Source of the DNA: Chloroflexota bacterium
Lineage (GTDB): Bacteria; Chloroflexota; Limnocylindria; Limnocylindrales; CSP1-4
DNA: 61,905 bases
Direction of reading: 5' to 3'
NCBI GenBank assembly: GCA_003152995.1
Contig: PMBR01000091.1
Location: forward strand, 1 to 61,905
The position numbers and the translations under genes were made by a program. This document shows positions 25,503 to 33,789 of the stretch, in pieces. Every line of letters begins with the position of its first letter. Position 1 is the stretch's first letter. The notes below the pieces were generated by a model that was not told the DNA's origin, did no database searches, and was given only the letters and a program-made list of their open reading frames with translations.

Positions 25503-28154
25503 CTAATCCAACTCTCGTGGGACGCGACGACGGACCAATGGAATTACGATCGGCTCATCGACATCGTCATCGGGCCCCGGCAGCTTCGAGGGGTCTGTTT
25601 GCCAGGCCGGGCCTCGCTTCTGCGCTTCCGCCATTCGACGACGCTCCGCCAAGGCGTCAGCGGTGTGGATCTCATCTTGTTGGGCATCGAGGAAACGGGC
25701 TCGCGACGCTTCCTTCGCAATCCGCTTGCGCTCGCGGGCCATTTTCTGGGAGTCGGCCACGATGGTCGTAAGGTTCCCTGACGATGTCCGATGGGCCGTC
25801 GCCTTCGGCTCCTTCATCATCTTCCGCTCCGCATCCTGCTCCCAGACCGAGATGCGTCGAGAGGCATACTTCGGGCAATGAGCGGCGCCGAGAATGGTTG
25901 CGTCCTCGCCCATGAGGTAGATGGTGCCGATATCGCGCTTGTCCCAGAGCACGGCAACGTAGTCGTCGCGCAACCGCGCGGTCAGGCCCTCTTCGCCGAC
26001 ATACCAATTGCCCTTGAAGCTGACGCCGCCACCCTGAACGAGATACATGCCCTTCGGGTGCTTGGGATTCCAGGAACGCTTGAGGAGCAGCTTCCGCTCG
26101 TCCGACGACACCATCGATTGCGGAACGCCGAACTTGGCGGCATCAAGGTCCCAGATGACGTTTCGAGGGCCTTGGCGGAGTTCGTCCCAGTCCTGCATGT
26201 AGCCATCGACGATTGCGCGGTAGAAGAGCTCCTCGAGGTCCGTAAACGTGATCCCGCTCCTGAGCGCCCCAGCTTGCGAATCGTAGGTTCCGCGATCGGT
26301 GGGGCTGCTCTTGGTCGTGCCAGCCAGGCGGTGAGTGAACCTCTCGGTGATCCATCGGAACAAGGCTTCGACCACGCCCTTGACCGACGGGGCGTAAGGA
26401 GGTGCGAACGACTGGTTGATGCCGAAACGATCGACCAGGACGACCGTGCTGAGCTCTGAGGTGATGATCTTGCCCCGGTCACTCAGGATTTCGGCCGGGC
26501 GCCCGTAGCACGGCCACGGATTTAGGCATTTGAAGCGACGCAGGATCTCATCCTTGGGCTCCATTGCCTGCTTGATCAGGCGAAGGTAATCCTCCTCGGT
26601 CAGCGCCCTGGGGCTCAAGACTGCCGCCACGATCGCGCCAGTCTTCACATCGATCAAGACCGCTGCGTGGACTCGCTCGGTAAGCTCGGCGCCCTCGTCG
26701 CTGACTACGAAGACATCCATGTAGTGCTCGTCGACGTTGAGAATGAGCATCGGGCTTGGGATCGTCCGAACGTATCCCAACACCGAAGTGGCGGAGTGGG
26801 GGATATGGGCGAGATCCGCACGAGCGTTGCGGATGCCCACGTCGATCTTCTCGAGGTTCTTTGCGTAGTGATACACCTGCCAGTAGGAAGGCATTGGCGG
26901 GAGGACACCAGTCGCCTTGAAGGCCGCCATGGCGGCTTTCTTGAGCTCTGGCGCTTCGGTAATGTGAACGTAGGTAAGCTTCGGCTTGGTCTTCCTCTGG
27001 ACCAAGAGCTTCCGGACGGGTTCAAGGAACGCAGAGTCCATCTCGGAGCGCCGGGGGCCTAGATGGACATATGGGACGAGGGCCTCCTCGCCGCCGGCCT
27101 CGCCTTTTCGCACCAGTTGCTCGACCCGCTTCTTGCCCAAGCCCTCGACTTCCCCCACCTCGGCATAGCTCGAATTGCTCACCAAGACGGACTGGACGAT
27201 GCGCAGATTCCGGAGAAAGCCGGATCGCTGGGGCTCCGGAAGACTGTTTGGATCGACAGTCTTGCCAGGAAGAAGCCCTGCCGGCTTCGGCTCTGGCACT
27301 GGCTGATTCGACCTGAACTCTGCTATTGAAACCGGTAGCCGCGGTGGTGCGACCGCTGCCATTGACGGCGGCAGGAGCCGCAGGGGTGTGTCGAGATCGA
27401 GCAGGACCGCATCGAGATCGACGACAAGACGTCCTTCCGTCACAGCTATTGCGATCCGCCGCCAAGCCGACTCGGTTACGAGGCGCTCCCCGAATCGCGA
27501 CCCGAGAGCCGAGGCGAGCTCGCGAATGGATACCGGCTCGACCTGCAGCAGCCGCAACTCAATCTCGGGAGCGACCTCGTCGTAACCGACGAAAGGGAGC
27601 AGGTAGGCATTGAGTCGACGCAGGTTGAACAGATAGAGGTCGCTTATCGCACCTGGGAGGAACAGGCCGAACCATCCACCCAGACGGGTAAAATGCATCG
27701 TCGCGGCCGCGAGCTTGGCCTCGGATTGAGCGTCGCTCTTGAGATCCTCGATGCTCGCTTCGACCCCATACGGAGCCCCTGTAGCGAGCACCCCGACCCA
27801 ATCTATGTAGTAGTCGTGGTCGGTTCCGTCGAACCGATACGGGATTACGTAAGGGGTCGGGAGCTTCCATCCGAGCTTGTGGGCCTTGGCGAAAGAGGTC
27901 CCAATATCGCCACGCTGCGTGTAGGCGACCAACGGATTGAAGGCCTGGTAGAGAAGAGCGTCGCGCTCCTCCTGCGTCGCATAGGGCAATGCCTTGCGGA
28001 ACTCCTTGCCCAAACCGGTCTTGCCGTAGGGCAGCCATCCCGAGATGGTCTTGCCGGCCATCTTGAAGATGTCGAGGCCTTGTTCGCCGGACGCGGGCGG
28101 AGCGAGTTCGGAAGACGGATCTGCGTTGATCGAGGCCGATTTCGCGGATGACAT
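25503..28154 (-). CDS. tniA: TnsA-TnsB fusion transposase (DDE integrase, TniA family)
   Basis: An 883-residue transposase (ATG 28154 with GGAG about 9 nt upstream; ATG 28178 would add 8 residues). The C-terminal two-thirds is TnsB/TniA: DDE residues in ILNVDEHYMDV, EILSDRGKI and KGVVEALFRW, then a basic tail. It is about 300 residues longer than a plain TniA. The extra N-terminus reads as TnsA: HDYYIDWVGV (Asp near residue 118 of this start) and VEASIEDLKS (D-x-K, near 137-139), then HFTRLGGWFGLFL and a LYLFNLRRLNAYL helix, then a winged-helix segment (EPVSIRELASALG...EGRLVVDLD) as in the TnsA C-terminus. A TnsA nuclease cuts the 5' strands, so this element probably moves by cut-and-paste. 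The fusion call is my reading of motifs. Confidence 0.8.
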   Translation of the reverse strand: MSSAKSASINADPSSELAPPASGEQGLDIFKMAGKTISGWLPYGKTGLGKEFRKALPYATQEERDALLYQAFNPLVAYTQRGDIGTSFAKAHKLGWKLPTPYVIPYRFDGTDHDYYIDWVGVLATGAPYGVEASIEDLKSDAQSEAKLAAATMHFTRLGGWFGLFLPGAISDLYLFNLRRLNAYLLPFVGYDEVAPEIELRLLQVEPVSIRELASALGSRFGERLVTESAWRRIAIAVTEGRLVVDLDAVLLDLDTPLRLLPPSMAAVAPPRLPVSIAEFRSNQPVPEPKPAGLLPGKTVDPNSLPEPQRSGFLRNLRIVQSVLVSNSSYAEVGEVEGLGKKRVEQLVRKGEAGGEEALVPYVHLGPRRSEMDSAFLEPVRKLLVQRKTKPKLTYVHITEAPELKKAAMAAFKATGVLPPMPSYWQVYHYAKNLEKIDVGIRNARADLAHIPHSATSVLGYVRTIPSPMLILNVDEHYMDVFVVSDEGAELTERVHAAVLIDVKTGAIVAAVLSPRALTEEDYLRLIKQAMEPKDEILRRFKCLNPWPCYGRPAEILSDRGKIITSELSTVVLVDRFGINQSFAPPYAPSVKGVVEALFRWITERFTHRLAGTTKSSPTDRGTYDSQAGALRSGITFTDLEELFYRAIVDGYMQDWDELRQGPRNVIWDLDAAKFGVPQSMVSSDERKLLLKRSWNPKHPKGMYLVQGGGVSFKGNWYVGEEGLTARLRDDYVAVLWDKRDIGTIYLMGEDATILGAAHCPKYASRRISVWEQDAERKMMKEPKATAHRTSSGNLTTIVADSQKMARERKRIAKEASRARFLDAQQDEIHTADALAERRRMAEAQKRGPAWQTDPSKLPGPDDDVDEPIVIPLVRRRVPRELD

Positions 28155-28187
28155 GAGGGGAAGCTCCTGTCGGTGCATTCCTTCCCG

Positions 28188-28217
28188 AGTATCACCGGGC
28201 CTATGACCCTATGTCGA
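28188..28217 (-). promoter_or_regulatory. Candidate promoter of tniABQ operon
   Basis: On the minus strand TCGACA (28217-28212), an 18-bp spacer and GATACT (28193-28188) form a plausible sigma70-type promoter about 35 bp upstream of the tniA start, inside the element's right end. Confidence 0.45.
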
Positions 28218-28312
28218 TGTCGTCGCTGCCGATCGTGCCGATCGTGCCGGTTATGCCCCTCGAAATCCTCTTCGGCGGGTTCTCCGAGCCGATTCACCAA
28301 CTTTCAGGGTCA

Positions 28313-28396
28313 ATTCGTGCTCAGAGGCCGCTCGAAGGACACGATTCGTGCAATCTGGGACATGATTCGCGCAAAACCAGGTCCTACTTCGTGCAA
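28313..28396 (-). repeat. Four transposase-binding-site-like repeats at element right end
   Basis: On the minus strand the consensus TTGCACGAATCRTGTCC occurs at 28396-28380 (ends diverge), 28374-28358 and 28353-28337, with a shorter copy (core GCACGAAT at 28320-28313). Core-to-core spacings are 22, 21 and 31 bp, close to two and three helical turns. This is the arrangement of TnsB/TniA sites at Tn7-like ends. The outermost copy lies 18 bp from the tRNA CCA end; no TGT/ACA terminus could be fixed. Confidence 0.65.
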
Positions 28397-28413
28397 TTCA
28401 CCAACCGGGCGAG

Positions 28414-28489
28414 TGGTCGGGGCGGTGGGACTCGAACCCACGATCTCGTGCTCCCAAAGCACGTGCCTTACCAGCTAGGCCACACCCCG
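28414..28489 (-). tRNA. tRNA-Pro (anticodon TGG)
   Basis: The reverse complement folds as a full cloverleaf: acceptor CGGGGTG/CGCCCCG, D-arm GCC...GGC, anticodon stem CGTGC/GCACG around loop TTTGGGA (anticodon TGG), T-arm GTGGG-TTCGAGT-CCCAC, discriminator A and an encoded CCA (28416-28414). Its 3' end faces the transposon, the orientation expected for downstream insertion by a tRNA-targeting TniQ. Confidence 0.95.
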
Positions 28490-28676
28490 AGGCGTCAATG
28501 ATACGGCGCCAGACCGGTTGATCGGGGGAAACGGAGCTGCGGACGCCCCGTGAACCGATGGGCGTTCTGAATCGAACCAGCTCCTGAGCGAGAAGGTCGA
28601 CGAAGAACCCGAGACTTGGCGATCGCGCCGCTCAGCAACCTCGATCGGTCGACGATCGGCGAGCACCGCCGCCCGG

Positions 28677-28886
28677 CTAGAAGTCCGTGATCCGCACTGC
28701 TCGGTCCAGGTACTTGGAACGGAACTCCGCGTTGAGCCGCAGGACCTCGGCCTCCGGGCCTACGAAGGAGCAGCGCAGGCAGTAGTACTCGGCTTTGTCC
28801 GAGTCGTAGAGCATGTCCATGTCGATTTCCCGCATCAGGCAGCGCGGGCAGCGGTAATTCAGCTTGCCTTTTCGACCTTGAGCCAT
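28677..28886 (-). CDS. Small zinc-ribbon protein
   Basis: A 69-residue basic protein with C-P-R-C near the N-terminus and C-L-R-C about 22 residues later (RCPRCLMREIDMDML...YYCLRCSFVG), a classic zinc ribbon. The ATG at 28886 lies inside the end of the upstream gene (28-bp overlap), so it is probably co-expressed. The role is unknown; it could bind nucleic acid or a protein partner. The 28490-28676 gap between it and the tRNA contains only the tRNA promoter region. Confidence 0.75.
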   Translation of the reverse strand: MAQGRKGKLNYRCPRCLMREIDMDMLYDSDKAEYYCLRCSFVGPEAEVLRLNAEFRSKYLDRAVRITDF

Positions 28887-30703
28887 GTGCGCAATTCTCC
28901 AACACCCGTGATCGACTTCTTGATGCCGATGGTGTACATCGGCGAAAACGCGATCCCCTCGCGGAAATAGCCGGCCGCGGCTCCGGCGGTGTCGGCCGCA
29001 TCCGACCGCATCGAGAGCTTCGTATCGACCTGAGGCACGACCGCCTCAGCCGATTCGATCCCGTCCACTGCCGCCTCGCGGGATTTGTAGGCGTAGTCGA
29101 TCGATTCGGTCCCGAACTTCCCGTTGAGCGTCAGCCGGACGCCGGTCAGGTCCTCCGAATACTCGGTCGTCCCATAGCAGGCGGTCAGGTATTCGTTGAT
29201 CTCGACCTCGGCTTCGGGATCGGTCGTCTGTACGATCTTTCGGACGATCTCGATCTCGCCGGTTCCCTCGGTCAGACGGAAGACCGATTGGACCCCGATC
29301 GTGAACTTCTCGAATTCGATGGCCACCGGATCGAGCGTCACGACACGGGTGTCGCCCTCCTCCGAGAAGGAAGCCTGCGTTCGGCAGGCGCAGAGGTCGA
29401 CTTCCTCCCCGGCGTGGCCGAACTTGGCGCTCTTGACGGCTCCTTCGCCCGCGTAGTGGGTGAAATAGCCGGCCCGGTAGAGCGACTGAATGAGGAACGG
29501 GTAGGAGGCGTCCTGGATGTGCGCCGTGCCGACGCCGCAGGGACGGATCAGCTTGGCCGCATACGGCCGCAGGTCCACCATGGCGCCGCCCTGGTTCATG
29601 TCAAGGCAGAACCGCATCCAGGGGTCCACGAACCAGAACTGCTGGCGTTTGGAGCCGTACAGGATGTCTTTCCAGAGCGAGACTTCCGGGCGGGAGTACG
29701 GGCGGTCCGATCGGTATGCGTCGGCGAACTCGCTCACTGTGAGGTCGACGGCCTGGCCGTCTTTTTTGAGCTGGCCGTAGTACGCCATGCCGTCTTCGTA
29801 GCTCTTGAGCAGGAAGTCGTAGTCGGCTTCCCAGCGTCCGCTCTTGCTCATCCAGCCCGGCCCGACGAACATCATGTTGTAGGAGTAGCCGCGGTTGAAA
29901 CGCGCCATCGCCCGGTACTGGTCGACGATGTTCATGAAGTAGGGGATCTCGCGGTCCTCGTAGACCATGCCCCGCAGGATGTTCTGCGGATGCGTGCCGT
30001 AGTAGGAACCGGGCCCGTCGAACACAGCCATCAGATCGCGCGACAGATGCGGCACGGCCACGATCCCGATGTCGTCGGATTCGTCGGAAGCGGGGCAGTG
30101 GATGTTGCGCTTCGACGGGATCCACGGGTTCCATGGGCCGCCGTCGAGGAGCGTGTACCACGAGTTGTTGGCGTTGTGGTAGGCCTTGGGACCCTCTTCC
30201 CAGCACGTGGCCACCGCGGCCTTGATCATCGGGTAGCGCTCTTTGATGTAGTTGACCAGCTCGGCGTCCATGTAATACGAGCCGGTCGAGGTCGGCAGGA
30301 AGCCGAAGACCTCCTGGAACTTGCCGAAGACTTCGTCGACGATCGCTCGCTTGTCCTCTATCGAGAAGAGCCAGATTGCGAGTTCCTTCGAGTGGAACTT
30401 CTCGCGGAACTGGGCACACTGGATGCCCAGGAAAGTCGACCCGATCTCGTCGCCGTACTTCTCGTGGTCCGCCTTTGCGAGCGCCACAGCCTCTTCGTTG
30501 AAGAGGCTGGCGTAGGTCATCTGGATCGTGGTCCGGATGCCGTTGTCGTGGGCGACGCGCTGCTGAGTGCGGAAGATGTCCAGCGACTCGCCGATCACGC
30601 CGCTTCTCCCGATGTCCTCGGCCTTGCCTTCCTCCGCCTCTTTCTGGAGATACTCGGGCACCAGTTCCGGCCGATGGATCACGGTCAGGTAGAAGGTCGT
30701 CAT
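28859..30703 (-). CDS. Uncharacterised (beta/alpha)-barrel carbohydrate-active-like protein
   Basis: A 614-residue soluble protein. I chose ATG 30703 because AAAGGA precedes it; the frame extends 55 codons further upstream but those are low-complexity. It begins MTTFYLTVIHRPELVPEYLQ. The first 400 residues look like a distorted TIM barrel as in polysaccharide deacetylases or GH38/GH57-type enzymes: DNGIRTTIQMTYASLFNEEA, a TSTGSYYMDAELVNYI segment, and many Trp/Tyr. The C-terminal 200 residues are beta-rich, fitting an accessory sandwich. There is no signal peptide. Downstream of an alpha-amylase gene on the same strand, it may act on intracellular glucans. The exact family and activity are unknown. 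Confidence 0.6.
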   Translation of the reverse strand: MTTFYLTVIHRPELVPEYLQKEAEEGKAEDIGRSGVIGESLDIFRTQQRVAHDNGIRTTIQMTYASLFNEEAVALAKADHEKYGDEIGSTFLGIQCAQFREKFHSKELAIWLFSIEDKRAIVDEVFGKFQEVFGFLPTSTGSYYMDAELVNYIKERYPMIKAAVATCWEEGPKAYHNANNSWYTLLDGGPWNPWIPSKRNIHCPASDESDDIGIVAVPHLSRDLMAVFDGPGSYYGTHPQNILRGMVYEDREIPYFMNIVDQYRAMARFNRGYSYNMMFVGPGWMSKSGRWEADYDFLLKSYEDGMAYYGQLKKDGQAVDLTVSEFADAYRSDRPYSRPEVSLWKDILYGSKRQQFWFVDPWMRFCLDMNQGGAMVDLRPYAAKLIRPCGVGTAHIQDASYPFLIQSLYRAGYFTHYAGEGAVKSAKFGHAGEEVDLCACRTQASFSEEGDTRVVTLDPVAIEFEKFTIGVQSVFRLTEGTGEIEIVRKIVQTTDPEAEVEINEYLTACYGTTEYSEDLTGVRLTLNGKFGTESIDYAYKSREAAVDGIESAEAVVPQVDTKLSMRSDAADTAGAAAGYFREGIAFSPMYTIGIKKSITGVGELRTWLKVEKAS

Positions 30704-30871
30704 CGAGAGTCCTTTGTTGCGTGCGTCCGGCGCGTGGCCGCCGACGATCTTGCTCGGTCGCTCGAACCGCCCGTCTCGCCGCGTCACGGGACGCTGATTA
30801 TCTCGCTTCGCCGGCCGACGAGAGGCCGCCGCGGCCGCTGGCCGAGCCGTCGGACGATTGGCTGCCACTCG

Positions 30872-32221
30872 CTAGCGGCCGACCAGGATTCGCGCCCAGA
30901 ACGGTGGTATCTCGGCCGCCAGCGCGCCGCCGCCGGCGATGACGGCGTCCCCGTTCAGGGCGTCCGTCCAGACTCCATCGTGGGGCGCCGCGACGCGCAC
31001 TTTCGCCGCCAGCTCCGACGCGTTGAGCATTACCACGACCGCCTCTCCCTCGACTTCGCGCACGAACGCCAGCTGTTCGTCGGCCACGTACAGCTGGCGG
31101 TATCCCCCGTGCCGGAGCGCCGTCAGCTCCGCCCGAACAGTCGACAGCCTCGCGATCGCACCGGCCAGCGCGGGTTCGGCGCCCAACCCCGGAGACGTGC
31201 CCAGTTCGAGTGCCGGCCGGACCGGGCTGTCGTCGCCCGGGCGTCTTCGGCCTTCCATCGCCCATTCGGAGCCGTAATAGATCGACGGCACGCCCGGCAT
31301 CGTGAACAGCAGGCAGTGCAGCGGATACAGGTGCTCGCGGCGGGCGAGCATGCTGGCGACTCGGTCCTGGTCGTGGTTGTCGACGAAGTTGTACAAGGGC
31401 AGGTCTCGGTAGATCCCGTTCGGGCCGAACTGGCGGTCGAGGGCATATGCGATCTCGAAGTAGTTGCGATCGACCAGGCTCGAGTGGAGCCCCTTGTAGC
31501 ACTCGTAGTTGGTGACCGAGTCGAGCGTCTGCGGGTTCGCCCAGCGCCGATAGTCGCCGTGCACGATTTCACCGAGCAGCCAGAAGTCTGGCCTCTGCTC
31601 CCGGCATCGGGCGGCCAGTTCCCTCTGGAAGCCAATGTCGAGCACGTCGGCGGCGTCGAGTCGAAGTCCGTCGATCCCAAAGTCGTCGATCCAGCTTCTT
31701 ACGGCACCGAACAGATGCTCACGCACGGCCGGATTCCCCACGTCGAGCTTCACGAGGTCGAAATGGCCGTTCCAACCCTCGTAGGCGAACGGGTCGCCGT
31801 GTGGGCTGTGGGCGTCGAAGCGGAGGCCGGCGAACCAATCGCGATAGGCCGAACTCCGGCCGTTTGTCAGGACGTCGCGGAAGGCCCAGAAGTCGCGGCC
31901 CACGTGATTGAAGACGCCGTCGAGGACGACCCGGATCCCGGCATCGTGACAGGCCGCGACCAGATCACGCAGGGTCTCGTCCGTGCCCAGCCGCCGATCG
32001 ACATGGTAGTAGTCGGCAGTGTCGTAGCCGTGGGCGGTCGACTCGAAGACCGGGCCCAGGTACAGCGCGTTGACGCCGATCTCGCGCATGTGACCGAGCC
32101 AGCCCTGGAGCCTCTCGAGCCTCGGCACGGGCGCCGCGCCGAAGTCGTTGCGTGGCGGCGCGCCGCACATCCCGAGCGGGTAGACGTGATAGAAGAATGC
32201 GTCCCAGGCCCAATGTGCCAA
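30872..32221 (-). CDS. Alpha-amylase family (GH13) glycoside hydrolase
   Basis: A GH13 TIM-barrel enzyme of about 449 residues. Conserved regions: DGVFNHVGRDF (region I), GLRLDAADV with the nucleophile Asp (region II), LLGEIVHGD with the acid/base Glu (region III), and NFVDNHDQDR with the third Asp (region IV). A C-terminal beta domain follows. The frame is open further upstream, but a TTG at 32221 with a GGAGGAA site 8 nt away gives the natural start (LAHWAWDAFFYHVYPLG). No signal peptide, so it is probably cytoplasmic; substrate could be alpha-glucan, maltodextrin or a disaccharide. Confidence 0.85.
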   Translation of the reverse strand: MAHWAWDAFFYHVYPLGMCGAPPRNDFGAAPVPRLERLQGWLGHMREIGVNALYLGPVFESTAHGYDTADYYHVDRRLGTDETLRDLVAACHDAGIRVVLDGVFNHVGRDFWAFRDVLTNGRSSAYRDWFAGLRFDAHSPHGDPFAYEGWNGHFDLVKLDVGNPAVREHLFGAVRSWIDDFGIDGLRLDAADVLDIGFQRELAARCREQRPDFWLLGEIVHGDYRRWANPQTLDSVTNYECYKGLHSSLVDRNYFEIAYALDRQFGPNGIYRDLPLYNFVDNHDQDRVASMLARREHLYPLHCLLFTMPGVPSIYYGSEWAMEGRRRPGDDSPVRPALELGTSPGLGAEPALAGAIARLSTVRAELTALRHGGYRQLYVADEQLAFVREVEGEAVVVMLNASELAAKVRVAAPHDGVWTDALNGDAVIAGGGALAAEIPPFWARILVGR

Positions 32222-32261
32222 CGGTCTGTTCCTCCAGGAGGCAAGGCCACGCGCGACGGCT

Positions 32262-32921
32262 CTAGAACCCGAGCCCGGCCAGGATCGAGTGCATGCGGCG
32301 CGCAGCGCGGCCGCGGTGGGAGATTCGGTTCTTGGCTTGCGCCGTCCATTCGCCGAGCGTCCGGCCGCCGGGCAGTTCCACGGCGGGCTCGAATATCGGG
32401 TCGTAGCCGAAGCCGCCGCCGCCTCGGGGAGCGAGGGCGATGCGGCCCTCGAGAGTTCCCTGCGCGAATCGGAGCGGGATTCCGCCACGCGGCCCGGCGG
32501 CCTCGGGGAGCGCCAGCGCCAGCGCGCAGCGATAGCGCGCCGTCCGCCGCTCCGGCGGAAGACCCGTCAGCTCGCGGAGTAACTTGAGGTTGTTGTCCTG
32601 GTCCGTGGCGTTCTCGCCGGCGTAGCGACGCGTCCGGACACCCGGACCGCCGCCGAGCGCATCGACCTCGATGCCGGAATCGTCGGCCAGGGTTGGAAGG
32701 CCGGAGAGTGCCGCGAAAAAGCGGGCCTTCTTGGCCGCGTTCGATTTGAACGTTTCGCCGTCTTCGATCGCGTCGCCCGGGAGGCCGATGTCGTCGAGCG
32801 AGACCAGCTCCGCTCGGAGCGGGCCCAGCAGTTCGCGCAGTTCCCGGAGCTTGTGGGCCGATCGAGTGGCGACCAGCAGGCGCGATCGGTCGGACACGGC
32901 TGCAGCGGTCGGAGCCTTCAC
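32262..32921 (-). CDS. rdgB: dITP/XTP pyrophosphatase (RdgB/HAM1)
   Basis: Hydrolyses non-canonical purine nucleoside triphosphates (dITP, XTP) to monophosphates, cleaning the nucleotide pool. Family motifs: LLVATRSAHKLRELRELL at the N-terminus, SNAAKKARF, LADDSGIEVDAL (metal-binding acidic loop), GFGYDPIFEP and the C-terminal KNRISHRGRA. The GTG start at 32921 is used; a GTG 24 bp downstream (VSDRSRLLVA) is nearly as likely. It follows rph by 15 bp, a widespread pairing. Confidence 0.92.
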   Translation of the reverse strand: MKAPTAAAVSDRSRLLVATRSAHKLRELRELLGPLRAELVSLDDIGLPGDAIEDGETFKSNAAKKARFFAALSGLPTLADDSGIEVDALGGGPGVRTRRYAGENATDQDNNLKLLRELTGLPPERRTARYRCALALALPEAAGPRGGIPLRFAQGTLEGRIALAPRGGGGFGYDPIFEPAVELPGGRTLGEWTAQAKNRISHRGRAARRMHSILAGLGF

Positions 32922-32936
32922 CTGGGCCGCGGCTCG

Positions 32937-33671
32937 TTAGCGCTTCACCGAGGCCAGCGCCTCGGCTTGCGCTGCGAAGAGGCGCTCCAGCCCGCCGGCC
33001 GCGAGATCGAGCATCCGGTCGAGGTCGGCCCGTTCGAACGGCTTGCCTTCGGCCGTGCCCTGCAGTTCGACGTATCGGCCCGCGTCGGTCGCGACGACGT
33101 TGAAATCCACGTCCGCCTTCGAATCCTCGGAATAATCCAAATCCAGGTACGTCACGCCACTCAGGAGTCCGACGCTCACGGCGGCCACGCGACCGACGAG
33201 GCAGCGCTCCATGCCGTACGTGGTGAGGGCAGCGGCCAGGGCGACCCAGCCGCCCGTGACCGACGCGGTTCGCGTGCCGCCGTCGGCGTTGATCACGTCG
33301 CAGTCTACGGTGATCGTCCGCTCGCCGAGCTTCGCCATGTCGACCACGCCTCGCAGCGAGCGGCCGACCAGGCGCTGGATCTCGTAGGTCCGCCCACCGA
33401 GCTTGCCCTTGGTGGCCTCGCGGATGCTCCGTTCGCTGGTGGCCCGCGGCAGCATGCTGTACTCGGCGGTGACCCAGCCGGTGCCCTTGCCTCGGAGGTG
33501 GGGCGGGGTCTTGTCCTCGATCGTGGCCGCGCACAGGACCTCGGTGCCGCCGAGCTTGATCAGGCACGAACCTTCGGCCCACTTCTGGACGCCGAGGGTC
33601 ATCGAAATCGGGCGCAGGTCGCCCGGCAGGCGCCCGTCGGCCCGTTTGAGGGATTGGGCTCCGATAGTCAT
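32937..33671 (-). CDS. rph: Ribonuclease PH
   Basis: A 3'-5' phosphorolytic exoribonuclease that trims tRNA 3' ends. The 244-residue protein shows all family hallmarks: KRADGRLPGDLRPI, VQKWAEGSCLIKLGGTEVLC, KGTGWVTAEYSMLPR, QRLVGRSLRGVVD, DCDVINADGGTRTASVTGG and DLDYSEDSKADVDFNVV. I chose ATG 33671, preceded by GGAGA; the frame continues upstream but the extension is not conserved. Confidence 0.96.
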   Translation of the reverse strand: MTIGAQSLKRADGRLPGDLRPISMTLGVQKWAEGSCLIKLGGTEVLCAATIEDKTPPHLRGKGTGWVTAEYSMLPRATSERSIREATKGKLGGRTYEIQRLVGRSLRGVVDMAKLGERTITVDCDVINADGGTRTASVTGGWVALAAALTTYGMERCLVGRVAAVSVGLLSGVTYLDLDYSEDSKADVDFNVVATDAGRYVELQGTAEGKPFERADLDRMLDLAAGGLERLFAAQAEALASVKR

Positions 33672-33789
33672 TGTCCGGTCTCCTTGCCGCTTGCAGACGT
33701 AGCCCGGACCCACCGATCGTCGCCTGCAACTCGTTCGGTCGGCCGGCTCATTCTTGCGTTGGCTCCTGGTGCTTTTCGTCCACGCACCT

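Larger units (their letters stand above)
22822..28400 (-). mobile_element. Tn7-like (TnsAB-TniB-TniQ) transposition module with right end
   Basis: This interval holds the operon tniA-tniB-tniQ, a small overlapping ORF, and the right-end repeats abutting tRNA-Pro. Order and content match Tn5053/Tn7-like elements; the TnsA-TnsB fusion places it nearer to Tn7-like groups with fused TnsAB. No Cas gene or CRISPR array is visible. The cargo would extend to the left from 22822; its left end is unresolved (a single motif match at 17650, or beyond the window). Confidence 0.75.

Noticed and set aside
28313-28396. Possible CRISPR-associated array for a CAST element
   Set aside because: Copies are 17 bp, spaced 21-31 bp with no constant spacer length, adjacent to the transposase gene; they fit transposase binding sites, and no Cas12k, Cascade or leader is present.
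29288-32587. 1099-codon plus-strand open frame
   Set aside because: It is antisense to the barrel, GH13 and rdgB genes, whose minus-strand products have clear motifs. Its translation is a Val/Arg/Asp/His-rich mirror with no domain; GC-rich codons on one strand leave the other open.
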